DNA from: Hygrophila difformis
Lineage: Eukaryota > Streptophyta > Magnoliopsida > Lamiales > Acanthaceae
NCBI GenBank assembly: GCA_030278955.1
Contig: JAOANR010000012.1
Span: forward strand, 22,065,977 to 22,129,976
Length of the DNA: 64,000 nt
Direction: 5' to 3'
The first letter of the stretch is position 1. Each line of letters opens with the position of its first letter. The notes under the pieces are model-generated. The model had not been told where the DNA came from. It saw only the letters and a list, made by a program, of their open reading frames with translations, and searched no databases. This document shows, piece by piece, positions 43,411 through 54,444 of the stretch. The translations under genes and the position numbers were made by a program.

Positions 43411-46400
43411 TGTAACACCCCGGATTTGATAACCCAGGCCGGGGTGCCACCGCCACACCTCCCTAGCAAGACACGGTTCCTCCGAGCTTGCTAAAGAGAT
43501 GCAAGGCTATAGGTGTTGGAAAAAGTTTTAGAAGCAAGTCCGGAATTACTTAAAAATGGTAATGTAATATCATCCATACATGATAATAAAAATAATAGGT
43601 TGCAGCGGAAATTAAATACAGGGCCGACATGGCCAAAACTCGGGTTAACAAGCCTGTATGCAAGTCATGTAGAACAAATAATTAAATACCCAAAGTGATC
43701 CCCGATGCATGATCATGCTCCGTACTCTGTAATGGAAAAATGAACAACGGGTTTTATCAGTATATAAAATACTGAGTAAGTTAAGCCCTAACAAAACAAT
43801 TTAAGGGGTTACATGTGTTTAAATCCAAAGATTCACTTGTCATGCATTACTTTAAAAATCCATATTTTATTCGCAGCGTAAAACATGTTTAATTTATTCA
43901 AGACGACAATGCATAATTTAAAAGACTTAATTTAAAAGCGGAATTTAAAAGCATAACTTAAATGACGTAATTTAAATGCGTAATTTAAAAAAGGATACAA
44001 AAGATTTAAGCGTAATCAACACTCACACAAGTCTTTTATATTTTATCCCGCAACTAAGAAGAGGACACCACACAAGGGAGATCACTAACGAGGCAATCTC
44101 AAAAATCATAATCAGTTAGCCGGTGAACCGGCGGCCGCAGCCATATCAGTATTGACTGCCGTTTTGGCTAGCCATGTATCTCGATTGCCATTTCGGCAAG
44201 CCGTGTGTATCTACTGTCGATTTGACAGGCATGTATGTCAACTGTCATTTGACAGGCCTTTCAAGCGGTTTCACTGCCACTCGGGCAGGCCGTGTATTTT
44301 TCACTGCCGTTTTGGCAGGCCATGTGCACAACTGCCGTTTTGGCATAATAAGGAGATCACTAACGAGGCAATCTCAGATAGTAGGGAGACCACTAACGAG
44401 GCAGTCTCAAAGGTAATGATAGCATGAAGATCGGCTCAGCCTAGTGAACGGGATTTTTTCGAAAGTTCGTATTTCAAGTGATCAAAAGATTTGATATCGC
44501 GTTTCATAGTTCGAGTTTTCTCAAGTTCGAAAATTCGATTTGACGCAGTTTACGCCTTTCTTAATTAAAATTTCATTTTTACACCAAAAATTCTGAAATT
44601 TACACAGTAGCTCAAAAACACACACACGAACAACTTTCATGTTTTAAGTTTTCGGAAATATGGTTTCGAAGTGAGTCAAAATTTGAGTTCTTTACAAAAG
44701 ATAATTTCTGTCTCAAAAACTGATTTCGTCACAGGTTCGTGCGACGCCGATTAAAAATTCATTTCAAAGCCAATTGATCCGAAATTTTTACAGGAGATAC
44801 ACAACACATTAAGGAACAACTTTTATGTTTTAAGAAATTAGAAATAATGAAGTTTAGGAGTTCAAAAATCGACCGCAACATGCTGTACACGCGTGGACTC
44901 AAAAAGGTAGTTTTAAACAGTTCTGAATTCGGCCATTTTGACATAACAAATGAACTCCAAAATCCATGAAATTTTATATGCATAATCTAGACACATTTAT
45001 CTACAACTTTTGTTTAGAAATGCAAAGTTAAATCATTCTAAAAACGGGTGAAAAACATGCATCAAGTCGAGTAATGAAATCTGTCAACGGTTTCAAATGT
45101 TCGGTTTGTCTGAGAACGTTTATGGCAAGATTTGGGATAGCAAATCTTAATGTCAATGGCTGAAATTTGGACACAAGATAGATTAAAGTCTTAGGAACAA
45201 AATCTATGTTGAAAAGTTTTCGGTTTGAATTCCCGAAGGTCGAGTTTTAGGCGAGTTTTTGAAATTGGACGAAAATAGGGTTTTTGAAAAGCGGTTTTCG
45301 TTACGGGTATAGATCTCGAGTTTTAAACAACAATAAACCACAAACATTTGTGAGTAAGGTCTTAACTTACTTAGTTAGAGAGTAGGGTCGCTGTAAAGGG
45401 TTTCCGGACGTCCTAAGGTTGCGACGAACGGCCAACTTCTCCGATCGCTTTTTGTTCATTTCCCGACGTAAAATCGTAGCAAAGGAAAATGGTTAGATTT
45501 CGAGTTTGTTAAAGCTTATGGACGATTCAAACACTGTAATACTACTTACCAAGGTTCTAGAGGGTAGAGGCTTCATCCCGTTTGCCTCGTCGTCGCCGGA
45601 ATACTCGCTGGAAAGTGGAGTCGAAGGAGTTTTGAACTTGGAGAGAAAAGATGGGAGTGTCTAGGGTTTGTTTACTGAAAATATGGTGTAGGGGGCGCCC
45701 AATATTGATATTATGGCCTTCCCAAAAGCTTTGATCCGCTTGCCCTCGTTAGGGGACGGATTTTTGGCAAGAAAATCGCCATAGAAGGAAAGTTTACACC
45801 TTCTGCACCTCTGGCGCGCTGGTGACGCACCCCTACGACTTTGCCCGCGCGGAGCACGCGTGGCCAGGCCTGGAGTCGCGACTCCGCCTTCCGCGCGGTG
45901 GCCGCGCGGTGGCGCGCGGCGAGCTCGGGCCGGCCGGACCGGCCGGTTCGGTGGTCTGCGTGGTCCGTCGGGTCTTTTCTTCTTTTTTCGATCGGGTTTC
46001 TATCCCCTACGTTTCGGTTCGACTTTTCGGGTCATTTCTGGGGTTACGATTCCTTTCTAAATTTTATTTTGACTCCAATGAATTTCATATTTGAAATCAA
46101 GAATTCGTCGAGTTCGAATCTGTCGGCTTGAATTCATCGTCCTCTGGCTCCCGTGCAATAATTTATCTAATTAAATTATTTCCGACTTCACGGGTTCTTG
46201 GAATTAAAATTCTTTTCCTTCTTGAATTTAATTCCAATTCTTTTGGGATTAATCCATGGAATATCTTCGGGCTTCCTTTCCCTCTTTCATCCCATTTCGA
46301 CTTGACCAAAATTTGGGTTCGAATTCTTTGAATTTATCGGTCACGCCATTTCCGAGCAATAATTTATTGTAATAAATTATTTTCTTCTCGGAAATAAATT

Positions 46401-46443
46401 TTATTTCGTTTCTTTGGGCATTGTAAAAACCCCGGGTATTACA
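43411..46443 (-). mobile_element. 3' LTR of element C
   Basis: 3,033 bases. Minus strand starts TGTAATACCCGGGG and ends CCGGGGTGTTACA. It contains the stem-loop (43757-43775), acceptor-like CCATTACAG ending at 43727, the hairpin minisatellite (44154-44345), a second repeated hairpin (44353-44408) and a GTAAGT donor-like site (45544-45549). The part near 45830-45980 is GC-rich. Confidence 0.92.
44154..44345 (-). repeat. Hairpin minisatellite in C 3' LTR (7 units)
   Basis: Seven units of about 25-30 bases. Each has a short stem-loop: TGCCGTTTTGGC(A/T), TGCCATTTCGGCA, TGTCGATTTGACA, TGTCATTTGACA or TGCCACTCGGGCA. Both stem sides change together between TGCC/GGCA and TGTC/GACA. The matching array in the 5' LTR is 49229-49420. 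Confidence 0.9.
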
Positions 46444-46889
46444 GTCTACCCCCCTTAAGAATCAACTTCGTTCCCGAAGTTGCGCCCTTGCTTTCTTTTG
46501 GCCTCAATTTAATGTTGGGGTATTTCCATCTACTTTCTTTAAGGATAAACGTCTCCCACAAGAAATTTATTCCGTTCCTTTGAACGTGGATTAAATTTCT
46601 CGGGTGTTACATCCTCTCCCCCTTAGGAATTTTACTTCATCCTCGAAGTTGGGCGTTAGCTCCTTGCGAGCTAGGACATTGTTTGGTTACGTGATTGTAT
46701 TAATGTGTGTTGTTGTTTGTTGTTATTTGACTGAACCCAGAATTGAAATTTCCAAGTTGCCTACGTACCCTGTGAAGGGATCAAGTCATGACGTAGTTCA
46801 AAACAATCTGAATGTGTTTATTTTTGTTTGGATACAATTCGTCGAATCGATCTCAAAAATAAATGCAGTTATCGATACTTGAAAACTTC
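46444..46889 (-). other. 3' untranslated region and purine tract of element C
   Basis: Purine tract AAGGGGGGTAGAC directly inside the LTR, then a second TCTCCCCCTTAG tract at about 46616 and the conserved block CTACGTACCCTGTGAAGGGA. Two LTR-boundary-like motifs (GGGTGTTACATCC at 46601 and GGGTATTACAG at 46434) suggest an older internal rearrangement. No pol remnant. Confidence 0.7.
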
Positions 46890-47951
46890 TTACGGTTGCT
46901 TGGACCGCATGGTCACGTCCTCTCTCCTGTTGATGTTTCCTGTTCGCGTCCGGCAGTCCCGCAGCCGATGACCATGTCGACCGCACCGAAGGCATGCTCC
47001 AGGCTGAGGGCATCCTCTCGCATAGTGTGGTTTACCACACTTTGGACATGGTGGCGCATAGTCGCCATGGTTGAAGACTATCCCCTTGTTTCGTCCATTG
47101 TCGTTTTGATGTAGTCGGTCCAAGTTTCTACGGGAATGGTCCTTATTCCTCTTGTATCGTCCTTGTGGTCCTTGCTTAGTCCCACCTACCGGTTTCTGTT
47201 TCAGTCCTTGAACTCGTGCAACCGCTACTGCACGATCATACACAGCTTGTAGGTCAAGATAGTGCTCGCCCGTGATCACCTCTCTAATAGATAGGTTCAG
47301 TCCCGTCTCGAACTTCTGCGCCTTCTCTACATCAGTTGGCACCAGTCTCAGCGCGAACCGCACCAACTCCTTGAAAAGGTTATAGTATTCTTAGACCGTC
47401 TTTCCTCCTTGCCTCAGTGTCAGAAATTCCTCATACATAGCAGCCTTCGTGCTCATGGGATAAAAATGATCCCTAAGCAGATCCGTGAATTCTGACCATG
47501 TGTAGGGCTCGTCGTACTCTGCACGTTTCCATTGGGTGGCTTGCCACCAATCATCCGCCTCGCCTCCTAGGTAGTATGAAGCTACGTGAACCTTTTCCCC
47601 GTCGGGACACTTTACGGCGTTCAACAGCTTGTCGAACGTCCGTATCCATTCCTCTAGCTGAGCCGGGTCCTCTTCGCCGGCGTAGTGGGGTGGTTGGTAA
47701 GGGTTTACCAAGGCTAAGTAGTTGACCCGGGTTACCGGTGGTGGTACACCCGCTTGTGCACGTTGCACTTCAGCATTTCCTAATACTACGAGAACTTCCT
47801 CGACAGTCCTTAGACGCTCGTCCATATTGTTGGGAACATGGGGCACTCGCCCTCCTACGTTCTGAGGGATCTCATTATTGTTCGGTGTGTTGGGGAGGTC
47901 AGCGTTAGTGTTGTTTGGGATTTCCTTTCTCGATTTTCCCTTAGGTGCCAT
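46890..47951 (-). pseudogene. Element C gag
   Basis: Start MAPKGKSRK at 47951. One frame runs the whole length with a single stop, TAA, at 47393-47391 between GGKTV and EYYNLFKELV. Capsid-like motifs: DERLRTVEEVLVVLGNAEV, PPHYAGEEDPAQLEEW and YYLGGEADDWW. The C-terminal double zinc knuckle (C-x2-C-x3-H-x4-C, then CLRCGRHGHRLRDC) is followed by a short tail and stop. It would package element RNA; with one stop it may be dead, or read through. No gene follows. Confidence 0.87.
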
Positions 47952-48484
47952 TCTCTGTTATCAACGCACGTGAAGATGAGTTTCTAATCTAAGGCAAGTT
48001 AGCGTTCAAGAAAATCTATAAGGTAGGATTGGAAAGAGGTAATAGATAGGAGAATGCTAAACTTAGGTGATCAAATTATAAGACTGAGGAAGAATTAGTT
48101 TAAAGCAAACGCTTCTAAGTCAAGGTCATGACCAATTTGAAGGTAAGAGTTTTGACACTGTTAATTCACATAAAAAAAATTAGCGCGATATTTATGTATG
48201 TATGTATGTGAATGCATGTATGCTTTATACAATGCTACCCCAACCCCGAAAAATATTTTCGTGACTTTAAAAACTTGTTGGAAAAATTTCTATGCATATG
48301 TAAATATTTTCCATGGGTTTAAAATAAATTTTGTTCCATGGAAATAAAACTTAAAATTTAAATAATAATAATGGTACTTAAAAATTTTAAAATAATATTA
48401 ATATTTGTTTAAAAATTTTGGGCCTCTATATTGGCCAAAATAATAATAATAATTTAAAAATATTTCCGGGCTCTGATACCACTT
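47952..48484 (-). other. Leader and primer site of element C
   Basis: Primer site TGGTATCAGAGC (about 48469-48480) lies next to the 5' LTR. The inverted repeat TTTCCATGG/CCATGGAAA is at 48308-48344. A short GTAT microsatellite lies near 48195. No leader ORF like that of element A. Confidence 0.8.
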
Positions 48485-51400
48485 TGTAACACCCCGGATT
48501 TGATAACCCAGGCCGGGGTGCCACCGCCACACCTCCCTAGCAAAACACGGTTCCTTCGAGCTTGCTAAAGAGATGCAAGGCTATAGGTGTTGGAAAAAGT
48601 TTTAAAAGCAAGTCCGGAATTACTTAAAAATGGTAATGTAATATCATCCATACATGATAATAAAAATAATAGGTTGCAGCGGAAATTAAATACAGGGCCG
48701 ACATGGCCAAAACTCGGGTTAACAAGCCCGTATGCAAGTCATGTAGAACAAATAATTAAATACCCAAAGTGATCCCCGATGCATGATCATGCTCCGTACT
48801 CTGTAATGGAAAAATGAACAACGGGTTTTATCAGTATATAAAATACTGAGTAAGTTAAGCCCTAACAAAACAATTTAAGGGGTTACATGTGTTTAAATCC
48901 AAAGATTCACTTGTCATGCATTACTTTAAAAATCCATATTTTATTCGCAGCGTAAAACATGTTTAATTTATTCAAGACGACAATGCATAATTTAAAAGAC
49001 TTAATTTAAAAGCGGAATTTAAAAGCATAACTTAAATGACGTAATTTAAATGCGTAATTTAAAAACAGGATACAAAAGATTTAAGCGTAATCAACACTCA
49101 CACAAGTCTTTTATATTTTATCCCGCAACTAAGAAGAGGACACCACACAAGGGAGATCACTAACGAGGCAATCTCAAAAATCATAATCAGTTAGCCGGTG
49201 AGCCGGCGGCCGCAGCCATATCAGTATTGACTGCCGTTTTGGCTAGCCATGTATCTCGATTGCCATTTCGGCAAGCCGTGTGTATCTACTGTCGATTTGA
49301 CAGGCATGTATGTCAACTGTCATTTGACAGGCCTTTCAAGCGGTTTCACTGCCACTCGGGCAGGCCGTGTATTTCTCACTGCCGTTTTGGCAGGCCATGT
49401 GCACAACTGCCGTTTTGGCATAATAAGGAGATCACTAACGAGGCAATCTCAGATAGTAGGGAGACCACTAACGAGGCAGTCTCAAAGGTAATGATAGCAT
49501 GAAGATCGGCTCAGCCTAGTGAACGGGATTTTTTCGAAAGTTCGTATTTCAAGTGATCAAAAGATTCGATATCGCGTTTCATAGTTCGAGTTTTCTCAAG
49601 TTCGAAAAATCCGATTTGACGCAGTTTACGCCTTTCTTAATTAAAATTTCATTTTTACACCAAAAATTCTGAAATTTACACAGTAGCTCAAAAACACACA
49701 CACAAACAACTTTCATGTTTTATGTTTTCGGAAATAAGGTTTCGAAGTGAGTCAAAATTTGAGTTCTTTACAAAAGATAATTTCTGTCTCAAAAACTGAT
49801 TTCGTCACAGGTTCGTGCGACGCCGATTAAAAATTCATTTCAAAGCCAATTGATCCGAAATTTTTACAGGAGATACACAACACATTAAGGAACAACTTTC
49901 ATGTTTTAAGAAATTAGAAATATTGAATTTTAGGTGTTCAAAAATCGACTGCAACATGCTGTACACGCGCGGACTCAGAAAGGTAGTTTTAAACAGTTCT
50001 GAATTCGGCCGTTTTGACATATCAAATGAACTCCAAAATCCATGAAATTTTATATGCATAACTAGACACATTTATCTACAACTTTTGTTTAGAAATGCAA
50101 AGTTAAATCATTCTAAAAACGGGTGAAAAACATGCATCAAGTCGAGTAATGAAATCTGTCAACGGTTTCAAATGTTCGGTTTGTCACAGAAAGTTTACGG
50201 CGAGATTTGGGATAGCAAATCTTAATGTCAATGGCTGAAATTTGGACACAAGATAGATTAAAGTCTTAGGAACAAAATCTATGTTGAAAAGTTTTCGGTT
50301 TGAATTCCCGAAGGTCGAGTTTTAGGCGAGTTTTTGAAATTGGACGAAAATAGGGTTTTTGAAAAGCGGTTTTCGTTACGGGTATAGATCTCGAGTTTTA
50401 AACAACAATAAACCACAAAAATTTGTGAGTAAGGTCTTAACTTACTTAGTTAGAGAGTAGGGTCGCTGTAAAGGGTTTCCGGACGTCCTAAGGTCGCGAC
50501 GAACGGCCAACTTCTCCGATCGCTTTTTGTTCATTTCCCGACGTAAAATCGTAGCAAAGGAAAATGGTTAGATTTCGAGTTTGTTAAAGCTTATGGATGA
50601 TTCAAACACTGTAATACTACTTACCAAGGTTCTAGAGGGTAGAGGCTTCGTCCCGTTTGCCTCGTCGTCGCCGGAATACTCGCCGGAAAGTGGAGTCGAA
50701 GGAGTTTTGAACTTGGAGAGAAAAGATGGGAGTGTCTAGGGTTTGTTTACTGAAGATATGGGGTAGGGGCGCCCAATATTGATATTATGGCCTTCCCAAA
50801 AGCTTTGATCCGCTTGCCCTTGTTAGGGGACGGATTTTTGGCAAGAAAATCGCCATAGAAGGAAAGTTTACACCTTCTGCACCTCTGGCGCGCTGGTGAC
50901 GCGCACCTACGCCTTTGCCCGCGCGGAGCACGCGTGGCCAGGCCTGGAGTCGCGACTCCGCCTTCCGCGCGGTGGCCGCGCGGCGAGCTCGGGCCGGCCG
51001 GACCGGCCGGTTCGGCGGTCCGCGTGGTCCGTCCGGTCTTTTCTTCTTTTCTCGATCGGATTTCTATCCCCTACGTTTTCGGTTCGACTTTTCGGGTCAT
51101 TTCTGGGGTTACGTTTCCTTTCTAAATTTTATTTTGACTCCAATGAATTTCATATTTGAAATCAAGAATTCGTCGAGTTCGAATCCGTCGGCTTGAATTC
51201 GTCGTCCTCTGGCTCCCGTGCAATAATATATCTAATTAAATTATTTCCGACTTCACGGGTTCTTGGAATTAAAATTCTTTTTCTTCTTGAATTTAATTCC
51301 AATTCTTTTGGGATTAATCCATGGAATATCTTCGGGCTTCCTTTCCCTCTTTCATCCCATTTCGACTTGACCAAAATTTGGGTTCGAATTCTTTGAATTT

Positions 51401-51508
51401 ATCGGTCACGCCATTTCCCAGCAATAATTTATTGTAATAAATTATTTTCTTCTCGGAAATAAATTTTATTTCGTTTCTTTGGGCGTTGTAAAAACCCCGG
51501 GTATTACA
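48485..51508 (-). mobile_element. 5' LTR of element C
   Basis: 3,024 bases, collinear with 43411-46443. Stem-loop at 48831-48849, hairpin minisatellite at 49229-49420. Differences from the other copy are scattered substitutions and small indels. Confidence 0.92.
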
Positions 51509-51513
51509 CCGAT

Positions 51514-51949
51514 AATTCACATAAAAAGAGTTAGTGCAATTATGTATGTATGGATATGATAAATAAATGCATGTATAAATTAAATTTTATTGGGGGATTT
51601 CCCCCAATAAAATTTAATTTATACATGCATTTATTTATCCATGGGTTTTAAAAATAAATTATTCCATGGATAATTTAAAGATAAGGGTAAAATATTTGGA
51701 CCACTATATTGGGCCAAAAATAATAAATCTTTGGGCTAAAGAAAAATATTGGGCTAAGTAAAAATTTTGGGCTAAAAATTTTTGGGCCAAAAAAAATTTT
51801 GGATTTTTGAATAATACTTATAAGTAAAATAATTTGGGCCAAAAGTTTGGGCTCCAAAAGTGATAGTTTTAAAATAATTAAAAATAATACTAGTTTTAAA
51901 AAAAATAATAATAATAGATTTAAAAATATTTCGGGCTCTGATACCACTT
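51514..51949 (-). other. Leader and primer site of element B
   Basis: Primer site TGGTATCAGAGC at 51935-51946. Contains a perfect inverted repeat with 40-base arms (51558-51639) and the inverted repeat TATCCATGG/CCATGGATA (51636-51672). Remainder AT-rich. Confidence 0.82.
51558..51639. repeat. Perfect 40-base inverted repeat, 2-base spacer
   Basis: Left arm 51558-51597, spacer TT, right arm 51600-51639. Every base pairs. The centre is GGGGGATTTCCCCC and the arm contains AAATGCATGTATAAATTAAA. Absent from the collinear leaders of elements A and C. Confidence 0.95.
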
Positions 51950-54109
51950 CGTAACACCCCGGATTTGATCACCCAGGCCGGGATGCCACCGCCACATCTC
52001 CCAAGCAAGACACGACTTCATTCGAGCTCGTTTGAGAGATGCAAGTCTAATGGTATAAATTAATTTTAAACATCTTGGGGAATCGAACCCGCAGGAAAAC
52101 ATACACCCTGGGGAATTGAACCCGCAGGAAAACAAATACATCGTAGGGAATTGAACCCATAGGAATCAACACACATCCTGGGGAATCGAACCCGCAGGAA
52201 AACATACACCCTGGGGAATTGAACCCGCAAGAAAACATACACCCTGGGGAATTGAACCCGCAAGGTAAGAACAAGTTTCGCAAATTTCACAAAATATAAT
52301 CTCCAAAGTCGCACGAATCATGTTTAACTAGATTAACGGGATTTCAAAAAAAAATGTTTTATTGTTTAGACATATCGCACGAATCATGTGTTTCTCAAAA
52401 GTCGAGTTTTCCAACATTTCAACCTAGCCATTCCCACAGTTTACGCCATCTGAGTTTGAAAATTCATTTCAAAGGCAATCGACTTGAAATTTTTAGAATA
52501 GCTTAAAAACATGCTAACGAACAACTTTTGTGTCTTAAGTTTTCCGAAATTATGTGAGGAAACGGGTGAAACTTTACAATCTTTGCAAAGTATAAAATCT
52601 GTCAACTTTTTTCTAAACAGCGCACTGATTTTCAAAAGAGTTTTTGACATAGCAAACGACCTCCAAAATTTATGAACTTTTACAGGAACTTAAAAGATAC
52701 CAAAATAAACAAGTTTTATTAAAGGCAAATTATTCAAATTCATCAAGGATTAAGTTAGATTAATTCACTAAGTTCGGACTTAAAATCTGTCGACTTTTTC
52801 TCCAAGGACATAATGTATTCAAAATGGGTTTTGACTATCCAAACGTTAATGCAAAATTCATGAAATTTTATAGGCATGATCTCAAGACAATTATCTACAA
52901 CTTTTATGTTTATACGAAAGATTAGTTTGACCACAAGTGATAGAAAAATGCACATCAAGTTCGACCATGTACACTGCCATGATTTTCGAAAAGTTCATGC
53001 ATCACAGAAAATGTTCGACGCGGTTTGGGGTATCAAATATTAATGAAAATGCATGAAATTTTGACACAACCTAGATTATATTGTTAGGAACAAATCTCTA
53101 GTTCAGAGTTTTTCGTTTTGGATTCTTGAAATAGGGTTTTTCGGCCAATCTCAGAAAATGCGTAATGATTGAATCTTTTATGTCCGATTTTAATGTTTGA
53201 CTTAAAACTAATGTTTCAAACGATTCTAAACAACCAATATTGATATGTAAGGCATTATCTTACAGTGGGTGATGTCTAGGAGGTCACGGGGTTGTCCGGA
53301 ATCCACGGGATGTCACGAATGAATCTCCTCAACTCGATTTCCTCTTCTAACGTCCTCGAACCGAATTCGCAATAGATCGGATTTTTTTGGATTCAAAAAG
53401 GTGTAGGAAAACTCAAAAACCACTTACCAACGTCCTAGGGGTCTATCTTTTCCTTCTCAAGTCCTTCTTGTTCGGATTCGGTCGTCCGAAACTCAAGAAT
53501 ACAAGGGATTGTGGGGTTTTTCGGTTTGAATGGTGGTGGGAGAGAAAGTGAGAGAGTGGAGGCTGCCTTAGGGTTGATTTAGGGTCTATAAATCTGAATT
53601 TAGAGAGTTAGGATTTACAAAAATCGTCCCATATCCTCTTCCCTCAATGGTGATTGTGTTTCCATAGTCGGGGGTCGAAAATATGGCAAGAAATTGCCGA
53701 AAACGTGCAAGTGTGCAGCTACCTCTGTAGTGGCGCGGTCTTGGCGCGCTATTCCTCTAGACCGGGCGGAGACCGCGCGGCTCCCGCCTGGGCCGGGTCG
53801 TGCGATCCGTCGGGCCTTTTCTCCTCTCTTTTAGGCTTCTATCCTCCTACGTTTTCGGGCTCAATTTTTCGGGTCATTCTCGGATTATGATTCCTATCTT
53901 AAATTTATTTCGGCTCTAATTAATTTCGTATTCGAATCCTTGAATTCGTTGAGTTTGAATTCGTCGGCGCCGAATTCATCGTCTTTCGATTCCCGTGCAA
54001 TGATTTATTTATTTAAATCATTTTCAACTTCACGGTTCTTGGAATTAAAAATTCCATTGCTCTTCGATTTTAATTCCATTTTCTATTATCAAAAGTCTCG
54101 GGTATTAGA
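51950..54109 (-). mobile_element. 5' LTR of element B
   Basis: First base pair mutated (CGTAACACC) and outer end mutated (TCTAATACCCGAG). Collinear with 21904-24208 but lacks roughly 650-750 bases between about 52070 and the minisatellite, including the conserved stem-loop and acceptor-like site. Conversely it retains the 590 bases missing from the 3' LTR. Confidence 0.85.
52076..52268 (-). repeat. B-box-like minisatellite in B 5' LTR (6 copies)
   Basis: Six units with the minus-strand core GCGGGTTC(G/A)ATTCCCC, collinear with the array at 22668-22940, which has two more copies. Confidence 0.9.
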
Positions 54110-54444
54110 CAACTGCTATCCTCTTCTGCCAAAGCCTATTTTTGAGTTTTGAGTGAGTGCATCCGGAACAAACCAATTTAGTGGTTTGTTTCATTAGTTT
54201 GTATCTCATAACCACCTGAAAGTAGGTAAACACTGCGACCGGTTTACTGATGTTCGAGAATTCTTGATGCACATATGGTCATTATGACTGGGGGCTCTCC
54301 TATACTTCCAAGGTGATGCTTTTGAAACTTCCGAGTGATAGGATTTTTAAATGCTTTCTTTATTGCTTTCTTTATCACTTTCTTTTAAATGCTTCTATAG
54401 AGGTCACTCGGATGTATTAAGAGAAGTTCTAACTGCTACTAGGT
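54110..54444. other. Flank right of element B, before the Helitron frame
   Basis: Starts with CAACT, the probable target copy of element B. No clear domain. A duplicated TTTGCCTATGATC (about 54445 and 54474) precedes the Helitron frame. The Helitron N-terminus should lie here or left of element B but is not recognisable. Confidence 0.45.

Larger units (their letters stand above)
43411..51508 (-). mobile_element. Element C: young gag-only Tekay-like element (TR-GAG type)
   Basis: LTRs 43411-46443 and 48485-51508, duplication CCGAT (43406-43410 and 51509-51513), iMet primer site, and an internal region of only about 2 kb holding gag and untranslated sequence. No protease, reverse transcriptase, RNase H or integrase is present. 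The LTRs look about 98-99% identical, so it moved recently although it lacks pol. Its gag is close to that of B. Non-autonomous LTR elements with only gag are known in plants as TR-GAG elements. Confidence 0.92.
21904..54109 (-). mobile_element. Element B: old gag-only Tekay-like element, opened by E/D and C
   Basis: Minus-strand element recovered by removing nested insertions. Parts in order: 5' LTR 51950-54109, primer site and leader 51514-51949, leader 43195-43410, gag 42785-43194, gag 24453-25188, untranslated region 24209-24452, 3' LTR 21904-24208. Flanks CAATT (21899-21903) and CAACT (54110-54114) may be a target duplication with one change. The outer LTR ends are mutated (CG for TG; TCTAATACCC). 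Gag is followed directly by the 3' untranslated region with no pol. Both LTRs carry large deletions, so B is the oldest dated insertion here. Confidence 0.82.

Noticed and set aside
45822..46131. GC-rich frames of 90-96 codons in the C LTRs (also 50896-51196)
   Set aside because: They lie in the GC-rich promoter part of the LTR in overlapping frames without family resemblance.
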